Positions 38,283 to 48,265 of a stretch of 64,000 nucleotides of DNA are shown piece after piece (position 1 is the first letter of the stretch; every line of letters begins with the position of its first letter). Location: the NCBI RefSeq assembly GCF_022347785.1, contig NZ_JAKRGA010000001.1, positions 744,001 to 808,000 on the forward strand, in the 5' to 3' direction. This DNA comes from Psychrobium sp. MM17-31. GTDB lineage: Bacteria > Pseudomonadota > Gammaproteobacteria > Enterobacterales > Psychrobiaceae. The position numbers were made by a program, and so were the translations under genes. Under the pieces are notes generated by a model. It searched no databases. It was not told the origin of the DNA and saw nothing but the letters and a program-made list of their open reading frames with translations.

Positions 38283-39152
38283 TCAAACCACACCATCAAC
38301 AATCGCCTCTAAGCACAGCTTTACTCGCGATGGTCTAGTGGGGATTTGTGGATACACAAGGTACAAGTCTCGATGCTCTGACTCTTGGTTAGGGAGCAAT
38401 GCCACTAACTCGCCTGATGTTAGCTCATCTTTGATCATGTACTCCGGTAATCGGGCGATGCCGTGGTGATTTAGCGCGGCCTTTTTTAATAAGTCATTAT
38501 CAGACGCAGTGAATTTGCCTGACAAGTCAATACGTTCGGTTTTACCTGCATTACTAAACGTCCAAAACTGCCAATGGGCGAGTACTAAACACTTATGTTG
38601 TTGTAGTTCTTGCGGCGTTGCAGGTTCGCCGTGTTGTGCGAGGAATGTGGGTGTCGCGCAGCAAACGTATTTAAAGCGCATCAACTTTTTGGCAATCATA
38701 TCTTGTGGCGGTGTGTTGGTGATGCGCACGGCAAAATCAAAATCATCGGCTACTAAATTGTGAGTGGTGTTTGAGGAATCGACCCAAATATTGATATCGC
38801 TGTGTTTGCTCATGATGTCATTAAAAATCGGCCACAACACGTGCGCACTCAAGCCAACTGGCGCAGTGCATTTTACAGTGCCTACTAGACCATCCTCACC
38901 GTGTTGCAGTAGTGATTGAGTTTCTTGCAAAAAGGTCGGCAGTTTACTCGCTTGCTTAAACAGGATTTCACCCGCCGAAGTCAGCCGCATTGTTCGTGTA
39001 TTTCGCACTAACAACTGCTTGTTGGTTTCCGCTTCGAGCTTTTTGATTTGTGTCGATAAATACCCTTTAGAAACACCCAATAAATCAGCGGCTTTGGTGT
39101 AACTGCCCTGCTTTACCACTTCGCAAAACAAGCACATGCGCTCTAAATTCAT
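38283..39152 (-). CDS. LysR-family transcriptional regulator
   Basis: 289 residues from ATG 39152, chosen because AGGTGG lies 5 nt upstream; an in-frame start at 39179 would add nine residues without a ribosome site. The helix-turn-helix spans about residues 1-60 (FCEVVKQGSYTKAADLLGVSKG, LEAETNKQLLVRNTRTMRLTSAG), followed by the effector domain starting at GTVKCTAPVGLSA. It is of the CrgA-like group. It is divergent from the amylase gene, and a perfect dyad lies between them, suggesting autoregulation and possibly control of that enzyme. Confidence 0.9.
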   Translation of the reverse strand: MNLERMCLFCEVVKQGSYTKAADLLGVSKGYLSTQIKKLEAETNKQLLVRNTRTMRLTSAGEILFKQASKLPTFLQETQSLLQHGEDGLVGTVKCTAPVGLSAHVLWPIFNDIMSKHSDINIWVDSSNTTHNLVADDFDFAVRITNTPPQDMIAKKLMRFKYVCCATPTFLAQHGEPATPQELQQHKCLVLAHWQFWTFSNAGKTERIDLSGKFTASDNDLLKKAALNHHGIARLPEYMIKDELTSGELVALLPNQESEHRDLYLVYPQIPTRPSRVKLCLEAIVDGVV

Positions 39153-39189
39153 AATCCACCTATGTTCATTCAACCGCACTACTCTACCT

Positions 39190-39213
39190 CATTGTTCTTA
39201 TATGTGAACAATG
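39190..39213. promoter_or_regulatory. CATTGTTC-N8-GAACAATG dyad, candidate LysR operator
   Basis: Perfect 8-bp arms (39190-39197 and 39206-39213) around 8 bp, 38 bp upstream of the LysR gene and 85 bp before the amylase start. Size and position suit a LysR autoregulatory site. Confidence 0.6.
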
Positions 39214-39247
39214 TTTTTTTGGCTGTTGGTTGTTCAGCAGCAGGAAG

Positions 39248-39274
39248 TTGCAACAATGAAGGGATTACTATAAT
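39248..39274 (+). promoter_or_regulatory. Candidate promoter of the amylase gene
   Basis: TTGCAA at 39248-39253 and a perfect TATAAT at 39269-39274, spaced 15 bp (shorter than ideal), give a start near 39281 and a leader of about 17 nt before the ATG. Confidence 0.4.
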
Positions 39275-39297
39275 TACAACACCATTGGAAATTAGTT

Positions 39298-40698
39298 ATG
39301 TTTCTTAACCACTTATCTAAAAAATGTGTCTCGGTAGCACTGACGTTGAGCTTGTTCAGCGCCACAGCTGTTGCCAAAAACACCACGACAACAGATCCTT
39401 ATCAACCAGCGCCATACGTCGAATTGCAGCATCCCGAATGGTCTAAAAATGCCACCATTTACGAAGTGAACATTCGTCAATACACCAAAGAAGGCACCTT
39501 CAATGCGTTTGCTAAACACCTACCGCGTTTAAAAGATTTAGGTGTCGATATTCTGTGGTTAATGCCTATTCATCCTATCGGTGAGAAAAACAGAAAAGGC
39601 GGCAAAGGCAGCTATTACGCAGTTAAGGATTATCGTGCAGTAAATCCTGAATTCGGTACGCTGGATGATTTAAAAGCCTTAGTAAAACAAGCGCACGACA
39701 TGGGCATGTATGTGATTTTAGATTGGGTGGCGAATCACTCGGCGTGGGATAACCCGCTGACAGTATCGAACCCTGAGTGGTACACCAAGGATCACAACGG
39801 CAATTTCCAACCAACGCCGTGGTGGGATTGGTCGGATATTATCGACTTTGATTACGAGCAACCGGGCATTCGCAAATACATGACCGAATCGCTAAAATAC
39901 TGGGTGAAAGAAGCCGATATCGACGGTTACCGCGCTGATGTTGCTGGCTTTATTCCAACAAACTTTTGGGATAACGCCCGTCGTGAACTAGATGAAATCA
40001 AACCTGTATTTATGTTGGCGGAATGGGACGCTCGCGATCTGCATAAGAAAGCGTTCGATATGACCTACGCATGGAAACTGCACGACACCTTGCACGATGT
40101 CGCCAAAGGCCATAAAGACGCCTCAGGTGTTTACCTCCACTTTGCCCACGCGTTAAGTGCATGGCCTGACAACGCCATCAAAATGAACTTTGTTGATAAC
40201 CACGACAAAAACTCGTGGGAAAAAACCATGTTCGATCGCTTTGGCGACCACCTAGAAATGAGCATTGTACTAACGGTCACTGCCGAAGGGATGCCATTGC
40301 TCTACAGCGGTCAAGAAGCGGGGTTAGACAAGGTACTAGCCTTCTTTGAAAAAGACGAAATCAAATGGCGTAAGCACCCAATTGGCGATTTGTACAAATC
40401 GTTATTCAAGCTTAAGCACGAGAACCAAGCGCTGTGGAATGGCAACTGGGGCGGCAAGATGATCCCTGTGCCAAACAGCAATCCGAAAAACGTGTTCTCA
40501 TTCGCTCGTAAAAAAGCCGATGACAAGGTCTTCGCAGTGTTTAACTTCTCAGATAAGGCACAAACTGCGACTTTCAACGAAAACATCCAACATGGTGATT
40601 ACGTTGAGTGGTTTAGCAAAGAGAAGAAATCGTTCGGCCCCAAAACCAGCGATACCATAGCACCATTTGGCTATAAGGTTTATGTGAAAGTGAAGTAG
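39298..40698 (+). CDS. Secreted GH13 alpha-amylase-family glycoside hydrolase
   Basis: 466 residues with a signal peptide (about residues 1-26, cleavage near AVAK). GH13 catalytic residues are visible: nucleophile D214 in YRADVAGF, acid/base E242 in MLAEWD, and D303 in VDNHDKNS. Conserved region I is WVANHSAWD. The compact length and C-terminal beta-domain (FARKKADDKVFAVFNFS) are normal. It hydrolyses alpha-1,4-glucans or maltodextrins outside the cytoplasm. It is divergent from a LysR gene and is followed by a terminator whose sequence resembles that downstream of gcvP. Confidence 0.92.
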   Translation: MFLNHLSKKCVSVALTLSLFSATAVAKNTTTTDPYQPAPYVELQHPEWSKNATIYEVNIRQYTKEGTFNAFAKHLPRLKDLGVDILWLMPIHPIGEKNRKGGKGSYYAVKDYRAVNPEFGTLDDLKALVKQAHDMGMYVILDWVANHSAWDNPLTVSNPEWYTKDHNGNFQPTPWWDWSDIIDFDYEQPGIRKYMTESLKYWVKEADIDGYRADVAGFIPTNFWDNARRELDEIKPVFMLAEWDARDLHKKAFDMTYAWKLHDTLHDVAKGHKDASGVYLHFAHALSAWPDNAIKMNFVDNHDKNSWEKTMFDRFGDHLEMSIVLTVTAEGMPLLYSGQEAGLDKVLAFFEKDEIKWRKHPIGDLYKSLFKLKHENQALWNGNWGGKMIPVPNSNPKNVFSFARKKADDKVFAVFNFSDKAQTATFNENIQHGDYVEWFSKEKKSFGPKTSDTIAPFGYKVYVKVK

Positions 40699-40722
40699 TT
40701 TTACAGCCTTAAAAGGAACATT

Positions 40723-40792
40723 AAAAAAGCGAGTGTCGGTTTGGCACTCGCCTTTATTTTGTATATTTCACGCCCTAACTCTCGTTAAAACC
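40723..40792. repeat. Left copy of terminator-containing repeat flanking the 40.8-45.2 kb insert; amylase terminator
   Basis: Contains the hairpin GCGAGTG/CACTCGC (40729-40735, 40745-40751) with flanking A/T, ending the amylase gene. From the hairpin on, the sequence continues as CTTTATTTTGT...CTAAC...GTTAAAACC, in the same order as the copy at 45182-45255. Both the hairpin and the 35-40 bp after it are similar, in the same orientation, at roughly three-quarters identity by eye. Confidence 0.6.
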
Positions 40793-40859
40793 AACAACAC
40801 TATAGTTCTCAATTTAAATTTTATGGCTGTCCAAAAATAAATCATTAATTAATTTCACG

Positions 40860-43800
40860 TTAAAAACGTAAATTAATCATCAAATGATATATAACAATTG
40901 GCTTATGAGCTCTGTACCTTACTTCCTTATAAAAGTTTAAAGTCTGTGAACTTTGTACAGTTTGAATGTTATCGCCTTTCGTGGTCGATTTTTCAAACCC
41001 CTTATAATCTCGGACTTTTGTATCATCATAGTATTTATCACAAAGACCTATAAAATCTGATACATCGCAATAAGCAATAATGAACACTGGGCTAAGACAC
41101 TCTTGATCATATCCAGCGATTTTATTTAAATGACTCTCTATAACTGTTGTATCATTTGAGAAAAGACGAAATGCCTCCATTATTGCAATACGCTCGTTGT
41201 TATTACCACAGAGGAAAAAATCTATTTCACCGGGGTTCTGACTATTAGGCGAACGTCCACCTCGTTTTTGGTCTCTACAACTTAAGCCTATATAAGATAG
41301 TCTATGGTCAAATAATGAAGTCACCCAGTCATTAATAGGGTCCTCATTTATTATTCGATGAGAATCTTGGCTACCACTTTTATCAGTTGTCTTATTTAGG
41401 TTACTTTTCCTAAGCTGTATTTCTCCAATTATCGAACTTAATTGTTCATATAGAAAACTATCTATTGTCGAGTTAGCCCCTTCAATTATAGTTACTATAT
41501 CAGCCAATTTCTGTGACTTTATTTCACTATACCTCTGCCTTAACTCATCGACAGATCTCGGTTGATTCGCTAACATATTGGTCAAAGCAGATGCATGTTT
41601 CGGCTCTATATCTTTAACAATTAGAGCCTCTAATTCAAGTAGTTGCTGATCAGCTTCTTCGCCTAAGGAAGTTACGTTGTGGTAATTTTTTAGCTTTTCG
41701 TAGATTGACTGAGCCACATAGTGCTGTCCTCTTTGCTTAAGTGAAGAGCAATAAGAAGTGACGATAGAAACATTGTGGTGTTGGCTTTTAGACAATCTAT
41801 TCCAAAGTACATCAACCCCTCTAAAGTCATTGATTTTATTTAAACAATAAAGCCAATTTGAAATTATATTGAAATCGATCTCATGTGCATTTACACCACT
41901 TGCAGACTCTAGCCATTCACTTAATGCTTTTTTATAGTCAGCTTTGGTGGTTTCAAGATTACTATCTAAATACTTCAACTTTGATGCAAAGCGATTACCA
42001 GCAATATCATGAGTTCTCAATTCTCTATATAGTCCATCGAAATACTTATAAGCAGCTTCAGGGTTTGTGCTATAGAGAATTAAGGCAGTAATTTGCTTTT
42101 GAAAACGCTCACAATTTGTGGTCAACTCTTGCCTTACATGATGCGTGTCCTCCCCCTCAAATGGAAGGACAGCCTTTCTAAGGCTGTCTAATTTATTTTC
42201 ATCGCTCAAGCTTTCATCTTTACTAATGAGCAATAATCCAACTTTAAACTCATATGCACTCCAATCATCTTTAAGCTTAGAAATATTAGCTGTAGATAAC
42301 CTCTTATTTATGTAGCTATTGCTATCCGATAGTAAAGAAAGTCCCTTGTCCAGCATAATCTTTGCTGTATCAACTTGACCTACACGACATGCAAAATCCA
42401 ATGACTTTTCAAGTGCTATAATATTTAAGTTTTCTAGAGCGTTATCTGAAGAAGCATCCTTTACATACTGTAGCAATTGAAATTTCCGAGATTCTCTTTT
42501 TAAATTAATATATAACTCTAGTATCTTATTTAGTGGGGCTTCATCTCTAAGAACCGAAATAACTCTATCGAACTCTTCATCATTTAAGTATTCTACAAAT
42601 AGAGTAAACTGTTGCCATAACAGGTAGTCATATTGAGATTCAAAATCAAAAATCCCATGAAAATCCACCTCTCCATCGAGAAAACCACAACACTCCAATA
42701 GACTAAGGATCTTCAAGATAATTTTTGAATTGCACGAATCATTTCGACTATCACTATGTAGACCTATTAGCAGTTGAAAATAACTTCGTACAATATTTTT
42801 ATTTTGATACCCCAACTCATCAGAACTGGAAAGCTTAAGACTCCACTGAGCAGGCTTTCTAATAAGTTGTAAATAATCAGAAATATACTTACTATCAATC
42901 CGCCACCAAGGCAGAAATTCAAACAATTTGTAAGCGTTAATTCTGTGATCTTTATTATCAACATTACGTTCAAAACATTCGCAATATAATTTTGTGATCA
43001 AAACTTGCGTCTTGTTCGATATTTCTTCACCTTCTGATAGATTTAAATCTTGAGCTACCTCTAGCAACCAAAAAAGTAGATAAAATTTCCAAACTGACAG
43101 ACATCGTTCAGCTCCCGATTTGTCATTTTCAATACTTGACAATAAGCAATCCGAAATTGCTGATATTTGCTCTAAATTAAATTTACTCTTTAATATATCT
43201 AAGCAATCTTTTCTCGAATTAGATTCTCCTGCATAGCTGTCACGAATTGCCCCCTTTGCCATTAATATAAGTAACTCAACAATATCATCAGCAGACTCAA
43301 CATCCTTATCGACTCCCCCATTTTTAAAATAATTCTTGAAATACACTTCCAAAAACTCATCGCAAACAACTGGAAAGTACTCTAGATGATAAGATTCCAA
43401 CTCTTTATGAGTTAAATTGAGTCGGTAGTTTAAAGAGCTATTGCCGAAGAGGTATAACGCAATTGTCGCAGTCTCTTTTTTTGTTAGGAGATACAATAAA
43501 TACTTAACTTCGCTATAGTGAAGTCCCTCACTTAGCATCATGAATCTTAGCTCATGACTTCTCTGTGACTTTTCAAAGAGCCTATCTAGTCTCCCATAGC
43601 TATTTATACTAGAGCTACTGACATAAATGTCTGAATTAATAATCTCTCCCAAAGGACTTGAATAAAAGTTACCCGAATCACCTTCATTAAAGCGACACCG
43701 ATATAATTCATCACAAAAAGCTAAATTAGAACTGGGGGCAGGATTACCATTTGAGAAAAAGCTGCGCTCTACATCAACTAACTTTTTGGGATTTATTGTT

Positions 43801-44729
43801 TCTTTATAAGAATTTTTGGTAGCTGAATCAGGGGAAGTAAAATTAATTTGCACGCGATGTTCTGAGCGAATATCTAAAAACATTCCTCTGATATCAGAAG
43901 AGCATAACCATTTATTTTCTAAAACCAATTTAGGTTGCTTTAATTGTTCATCAGAATCGATCAAATATTCAAAGAATTCTAAATAAACCTTTTTATGGAA
44001 GCGATTTACAAAAGAAAAGTTAATTTGACTCAAGTAGTTATCAGAATAAACACGACATATTAACAGCCATTTTTTCATTAGAATTAGTTGCTGTTCATTT
44101 AAATTCACACTACAGCTGCCTTCCTCTTCCTCCTCTAAAGCAAGCTGCTTAATCAGTCCTTCCCATAAATACTCTGCTATTAAATTATCAAAGTTACACT
44201 CCAAAGCATCTAAATGGTAAAAATCGTTTTCTTCTTTAAACTCTGTTGTGATTAAAGGCAATGATCTATCCGATAAAATCGATTCTGCTTTTTTCTTGTC
44301 TATTTTAAAGTAGGGTTTAACAAAGCTTTCCCAGCCAAATATAATATTACGGAGTAACGCTACAGCCTCAAACAACGGTTTACATGATTCGTCAACCTCA
44401 CCTATATCGGGTAGATTCCTGACATGTACTTGGCAGTAATTAGCATAAAAAGTTACTGCACCTAATTTTTCCAATGTCGACAATTCTACATTTAAATCTC
44501 TTTTGTATTCTTCACCATTGTCCTTAGGCCAAGCTAGTTTCCCAGATAATAGCTGAGCTACATTTTCCCTATTTAATTCTGGAGTTGCTATATTTGAGTT
44601 TAAGAGAAGTTCAGCGATGACTTTACTTTTCAAAGCCGAATCAAAATTTGACAGATATTCTTTATTTCGCTCAGTATGTTCTTCCCTAAATAATCTTAAA
44701 ATTATTCCTATATTTTCTGAGTAATACAT
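40860..44729 (-). CDS. Large unrecognised protein (1289 residues), putative defence or accessory protein
   Basis: I do not recognise this family. It is soluble, acidic, without signal peptide, membrane segment or Walker motif. Residues about 100-1080 look alpha-helical and repeat-like. The C-terminal ~170 residues contain RGGRSPNSQNPGEIDFFL, then AIMEAFRLF and IIAYCDVSD: D1170 and E1185 could be the acidic pair of a PD-(D/E)XK-like domain, though the usual Lys is missing. Codon use is AT-rich (many TTA, AAA, ATA), unlike gcvP beside it. Together with an ankyrin remnant upstream it sits between two terminator-like repeats. It could be a single-gene anti-phage effector; that is inference. Confidence 0.75.
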   Translation of the reverse strand: MYYSENIGIILRLFREEHTERNKEYLSNFDSALKSKVIAELLLNSNIATPELNRENVAQLLSGKLAWPKDNGEEYKRDLNVELSTLEKLGAVTFYANYCQVHVRNLPDIGEVDESCKPLFEAVALLRNIIFGWESFVKPYFKIDKKKAESILSDRSLPLITTEFKEENDFYHLDALECNFDNLIAEYLWEGLIKQLALEEEEEGSCSVNLNEQQLILMKKWLLICRVYSDNYLSQINFSFVNRFHKKVYLEFFEYLIDSDEQLKQPKLVLENKWLCSSDIRGMFLDIRSEHRVQINFTSPDSATKNSYKETINPKKLVDVERSFFSNGNPAPSSNLAFCDELYRCRFNEGDSGNFYSSPLGEIINSDIYVSSSSINSYGRLDRLFEKSQRSHELRFMMLSEGLHYSEVKYLLYLLTKKETATIALYLFGNSSLNYRLNLTHKELESYHLEYFPVVCDEFLEVYFKNYFKNGGVDKDVESADDIVELLILMAKGAIRDSYAGESNSRKDCLDILKSKFNLEQISAISDCLLSSIENDKSGAERCLSVWKFYLLFWLLEVAQDLNLSEGEEISNKTQVLITKLYCECFERNVDNKDHRINAYKLFEFLPWWRIDSKYISDYLQLIRKPAQWSLKLSSSDELGYQNKNIVRSYFQLLIGLHSDSRNDSCNSKIILKILSLLECCGFLDGEVDFHGIFDFESQYDYLLWQQFTLFVEYLNDEEFDRVISVLRDEAPLNKILELYINLKRESRKFQLLQYVKDASSDNALENLNIIALEKSLDFACRVGQVDTAKIMLDKGLSLLSDSNSYINKRLSTANISKLKDDWSAYEFKVGLLLISKDESLSDENKLDSLRKAVLPFEGEDTHHVRQELTTNCERFQKQITALILYSTNPEAAYKYFDGLYRELRTHDIAGNRFASKLKYLDSNLETTKADYKKALSEWLESASGVNAHEIDFNIISNWLYCLNKINDFRGVDVLWNRLSKSQHHNVSIVTSYCSSLKQRGQHYVAQSIYEKLKNYHNVTSLGEEADQQLLELEALIVKDIEPKHASALTNMLANQPRSVDELRQRYSEIKSQKLADIVTIIEGANSTIDSFLYEQLSSIIGEIQLRKSNLNKTTDKSGSQDSHRIINEDPINDWVTSLFDHRLSYIGLSCRDQKRGGRSPNSQNPGEIDFFLCGNNNERIAIMEAFRLFSNDTTVIESHLNKIAGYDQECLSPVFIIAYCDVSDFIGLCDKYYDDTKVRDYKGFEKSTTKGDNIQTVQSSQTLNFYKEVRYRAHKPIVIYHLMINLRF

Positions 44730-44769
44730 TGCCTTCCTTCTTATTAATTATATAGCTGCAGTGATCAAG

Positions 44770-45000
44770 TTAAACTGGCCACTTTTTAGAGTTTTTTAAA
44801 TTTTCGTGCCCCTTAAGCTTTCTTTGAAGGAAATTCACTTTGGCTTTTGGGAAAGGTGTATCCAATATTTCTAACACGTTTTTTACCTCCCCAAATTCCA
44901 CTACCGCCAACATCAACGAGGTATCCCCTTTAATTGGAGATATCTCTTCGTCATTCACGTCAGCACCACTTTCAATAAAAAGCAGCGCTATAGAGCTTAA
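44770..45000 (-). pseudogene. Ankyrin-repeat gene remnant
   Basis: The open frame reads ALLFIESGADVNDEEIS then GDTSLMLAVVEFGEV, one and a half ankyrin repeats; a stop (45001-45003, TAG on the minus strand) lies just before it in frame and there is no proper start, only an internal GTG within the repeat. The C-terminal part (KAKVNFLQRKLKGHENL) is not ankyrin-like. It is the cut-off end of a longer ankyrin protein, 40 bp before the 1289-residue gene on the same strand. Confidence 0.55.
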
Positions 45001-45181
45001 CTAAGTAATTTGAAAAATTCTTCGATTTATTCAAGTTGAAGCTTTAATCTCATTTCTGTTGAAATTAGATGATAGTCTTAAATTTCCCTTTGAAAATTAT
45101 AGTGTTGTTGGTTTATGTATACCAGAAGCACCGAAAAATAGATGAAATAAATCAATAACTAGCCAACACATTCAATCAAAC

Positions 45182-45255
45182 AAAAAAGCGAGTCCCACTT
45201 TCATGGCACTCGCTTTTATTTTGTCTGTTTGGCGGCTCTAACATCAGTTAAAACC
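45182..45255. repeat. Right copy of terminator-containing repeat; gcvTHP terminator
   Basis: Contains AAAAGCGAGT/ACTCGCTTTT (45184-45193, 45208-45217), with T-run on both strands, which ends the gcvP transcript. The following CTTTTATTTTGT...CTAAC...GTTAAAACC matches the copy at 40723-40792 in order and orientation. Together they bound a segment with the 1289-residue gene and the ankyrin remnant. Confidence 0.65.
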
Positions 45256-45268
45256 GCAGAGTAACTAA

Positions 45269-48157
45269 TTACTCTTCAATGTACTCATCAATTGGTACAC
45301 AAGAACAATGTAGGTTACGGTCACCGAATACGTCATCGATACGGTTAACTGTTGGCCAGAACTTGTTAGCGCGTACTTCGGCTGTTGGGAATACAGCAAG
45401 TTCGCGGTCGTAAGCGCGGTTCCAGTTAGCGTCCATTACGTCGTCCATCGTGTGTGGTGCGTTGTGTAATGGGTTGTCAGTGTCAGTCCATTCACCTGAT
45501 TCTACTTTAGCGATTTCGGCGCGGATAGCGATTAGGGCATCGGCTAAACGGTCGATTTCTACTTTAGACTCAGATTCAGTTGGCTCAATCATTAATGTGC
45601 CAGCTACTGGGAATGACATGGTTGGTGCGTGGAAACCGTAGTCGTTAAGACGCTTAGCAATGTCCATTTCTGTTACGCCACAAGCTTCTTTGATTGGACG
45701 TAGGTCAACGATACATTCGTGTGCTACGTAGCCATCGCGGCCGGTGAATAGAATTGGGTAGTGCTCGCTTAAACGGTTCTTCAAGTAGTTGGCGTTTAAG
45801 ATGGCCATTTGCGTTGAACGACGTAAACCTTCGTTACCTAGCATTGCAATGTACATGTATGTGATTGGTAGGATGCTTGCGCTACCGTATTGCGCCGCAG
45901 AAACTGCGCCGTTACCTGATTCAGGACCTTCTAAATCAACAACACTGTGGTTTGCAACAAATGGTGCTAGGTGAGATTTAACACCAATTGGCCCCATACC
46001 TGGGCCACCGCCACCGTGTGGGATAGCGAATGTTTTGTGCAAGTTAAGGTGCGATACGTCTGCGCCAATGCTGCCTGGTGAAGTTAAACCAACTTGTGCG
46101 TTCATGTTCGCACCGTCTAGGTATACTTGACCGCCGTTGGCGTGGATGATGTCACAAATCTCGCCGATGGTTTCTTCGTATACACCGTGCGTCGATGGGT
46201 AAGTGATCATGATGCACGATAGGTTGTCTTTTAGCTCTTCTGCTTTAGCGCGTAAATCGTCGATGTCTACGTTACCATCGCTGTCACAAGCTGTAACAAC
46301 AACTTTTTGACCAGCCATTTGTGCAGAAGCTGGGTTAGTACCGTGTGCTGATGCAGGGATCAGACAGATGTTACGGTGCGCGTCACCACGGCTCTCGTGG
46401 TATTTTTGAATCGCAAGCAGACCAGCGTATTCACCTTGAGCACCTGAGTTTGGTTGCATACATACCGCGTCGTAACCTGTGATGTTTACTAACCATGCTG
46501 ATAACTCTTCAATCATCGCCACGTAACCTTTTGCTTGGTCTTGCGGGCAGAATGGGTGCATATTGGCGAATTCGTTCCAGCTAACAGGCAGCATTTCGCT
46601 GGCCGCGTTTAGCTTCATGGTACAAGAACCAAGGCTGATCATTGAGTGGTTTAGGGCTAAATCTTTGCCTTCTAGGCGACGGATGTAGCGCATCATTTCA
46701 GTTTCACTGTGGTACTTGTTGAATACTGGGTGAGTTAAGTATTCAGACGTACGAACAAGGCTGTCGCTGTATGAGTTGCCAGCAACTTCGCTGTCTAATG
46801 CAGCAACGTTTAGGCCGTGACCTTCACCTAAGATGATGTCGAATAACTGTGCAACGTCTTCACGAGTTGTTGTTTCGTCAAGGGCGATACCGATTTGACC
46901 AGCTAGGTCGCGACGGAAGTTAACGCCAGCTTTTACGCCGTTTTCGATGATGCTGTCTTTGTCTTCACCAACGTTTAACGTGATGGTATCGAACCAAGTG
47001 TCGTTCGCTAGTTCAGCGCCTTTGGCTGTTAAACCGTTTGCAAGGATAGTAGTTAGGCGGTTGATGCGAGTTGCAATGTTTTTCAGGCCTTTAGGACCGT
47101 GGTAAACCGCGTAGAACGATGCCATGTTGGCTAGTAGCACCTGTGCAGTACAGATGTTTGAGTTAGCTTTTTCGCGGCGGATGTGTTGCTCGCGCGTTTG
47201 CATTGCCATACGTAGTGCTGGACGACCGCGAGTATCTTTAGATACACCGATGATACGACCCGGCATAGAGCGCTTATGCTTGTCGCGTGTTGCGAAGAAT
47301 GCAGCGTGTGGACCACCAAAGCCCATTGGCACACCAAAGCGTTGGCTGTTACCAAATACTACGTCTGCGCCCATTTCGCCCGGCGCTTTAAGTACTGTTA
47401 GTGCCATTAGATCAGAAGCAACAGTTACAACCGCTTTCTTAGCTTGTAGATCGGCAATTAACTGCTCGATGTCGTCAACGTGACCAGTTGAACCTGGGTA
47501 GCTTAACATTGCACCGAAGATATCGTGGTTTACTGCGTCTTGTGCAGGGCCAACAACGATGTCGAAACCGAATTTTTCAGCACGTGTTTTAACAACATCT
47601 AACGTTTGTGGGTGAATTGAATCACTAACGAAGAAGGTGTCTGATTTTTTGTTTTTTGAAACGCGCTTAGCAAGACCCATCGCCTCGGCACCAGCAGTTG
47701 CTTCGTCAAGTAGTGACGCGCTCGCTAGGTCTAAACCTGTTAGGTCGATAGTTAGCTGTTGGAAGTTAAGAATAGCTTCTAAACGACCTTGAGCGATTTC
47801 TGGTTGGTATGGCGTGTAAGCCGTGTACCAGCCTGGATTTTCTAATACATTGCGCAAGATAACACTTGGTACGTGTGTGTTGCTGTAACCCATACCAATG
47901 TAGCTTTTTAGTACTTGGTTTTGCTCAGCCATGCCGCGAAGGTGTGCTAGTGCTTCAACTTCAGTTTTTGACTCACCGATAGTTAGGTTGTCAGTTAGTA
48001 AAATCGATTCTGGAACGATTTTTTGCGTCATGTCTGTTAGTGATTCTGCGCCAATGGCTGCAAGCATTTCACTTTGTTGTGCTTCATCTGGGCCAATGTG
48101 GCGTGCGATGAACTCTTGCTTGTTTTCTAATTCGGTTAACGTTGGTAAACGAGTCAT
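45269..48157 (-). CDS. gcvP: Glycine dehydrogenase (decarboxylating), P-protein of the glycine cleavage system
   Basis: 962 residues, the single-chain bacterial P-protein (E. coli 957). It decarboxylates glycine with pyridoxal phosphate and passes the aminomethyl group to GcvH lipoate. The PLP-binding Lys is K708 in [20 protein letters not shown]. The N-terminal half ([34 protein letters not shown]) and C-terminal half ([17 protein letters not shown]) are both intact. It is the last gene of gcvT-gcvH-gcvP, 108 bp after gcvH, with a hairpin in that gap that may reduce its expression. Confidence 0.98.
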   Translation of the reverse strand: MTRLPTLTELENKQEFIARHIGPDEAQQSEMLAAIGAESLTDMTQKIVPESILLTDNLTIGESKTEVEALAHLRGMAEQNQVLKSYIGMGYSNTHVPSVILRNVLENPGWYTAYTPYQPEIAQGRLEAILNFQQLTIDLTGLDLASASLLDEATAGAEAMGLAKRVSKNKKSDTFFVSDSIHPQTLDVVKTRAEKFGFDIVVGPAQDAVNHDIFGAMLSYPGSTGHVDDIEQLIADLQAKKAVVTVASDLMALTVLKAPGEMGADVVFGNSQRFGVPMGFGGPHAAFFATRDKHKRSMPGRIIGVSKDTRGRPALRMAMQTREQHIRREKANSNICTAQVLLANMASFYAVYHGPKGLKNIATRINRLTTILANGLTAKGAELANDTWFDTITLNVGEDKDSIIENGVKAGVNFRRDLAGQIGIALDETTTREDVAQLFDIILGEGHGLNVAALDSEVAGNSYSDSLVRTSEYLTHPVFNKYHSETEMMRYIRRLEGKDLALNHSMISLGSCTMKLNAASEMLPVSWNEFANMHPFCPQDQAKGYVAMIEELSAWLVNITGYDAVCMQPNSGAQGEYAGLLAIQKYHESRGDAHRNICLIPASAHGTNPASAQMAGQKVVVTACDSDGNVDIDDLRAKAEELKDNLSCIMITYPSTHGVYEETIGEICDIIHANGGQVYLDGANMNAQVGLTSPGSIGADVSHLNLHKTFAIPHGGGGPGMGPIGVKSHLAPFVANHSVVDLEGPESGNGAVSAAQYGSASILPITYMYIAMLGNEGLRRSTQMAILNANYLKNRLSEHYPILFTGRDGYVAHECIVDLRPIKEACGVTEMDIAKRLNDYGFHAPTMSFPVAGTLMIEPTESESKVEIDRLADALIAIRAEIAKVESGEWTDTDNPLHNAPHTMDDVMDANWNRAYDRELAVFPTAEVRANKFWPTVNRIDDVFGDRNLHCSCVPIDEYIEE

Positions 48158-48220
48158 GAGGATTCTCTACAAAATATTACTAATTCAACCACTTAACATT
48201 TTAAGCGGCTAGAAAGAACA

Positions 48221-48249
48221 AAGCCCCTTAACGCAATGTTAAGAGGCTT
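48221..48249 (-). other. Hairpin between gcvH and gcvP
   Basis: AAGCCCCTTAAC/GTTAAGAGGCTT (48221-48232, 48238-48249), a 12-bp stem with one mismatch and no strong T-run. It may stabilise upstream mRNA or attenuate readthrough into gcvP. Confidence 0.5.
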
Positions 48250-48265
48250 ACTCGATAATCAGTGA

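Noticed and set aside
45384-48137. Long antisense reading frames within gcvP
   Set aside because: They are shadows of a strongly conserved gene with biased third positions, without ribosome sites or recognisable products.
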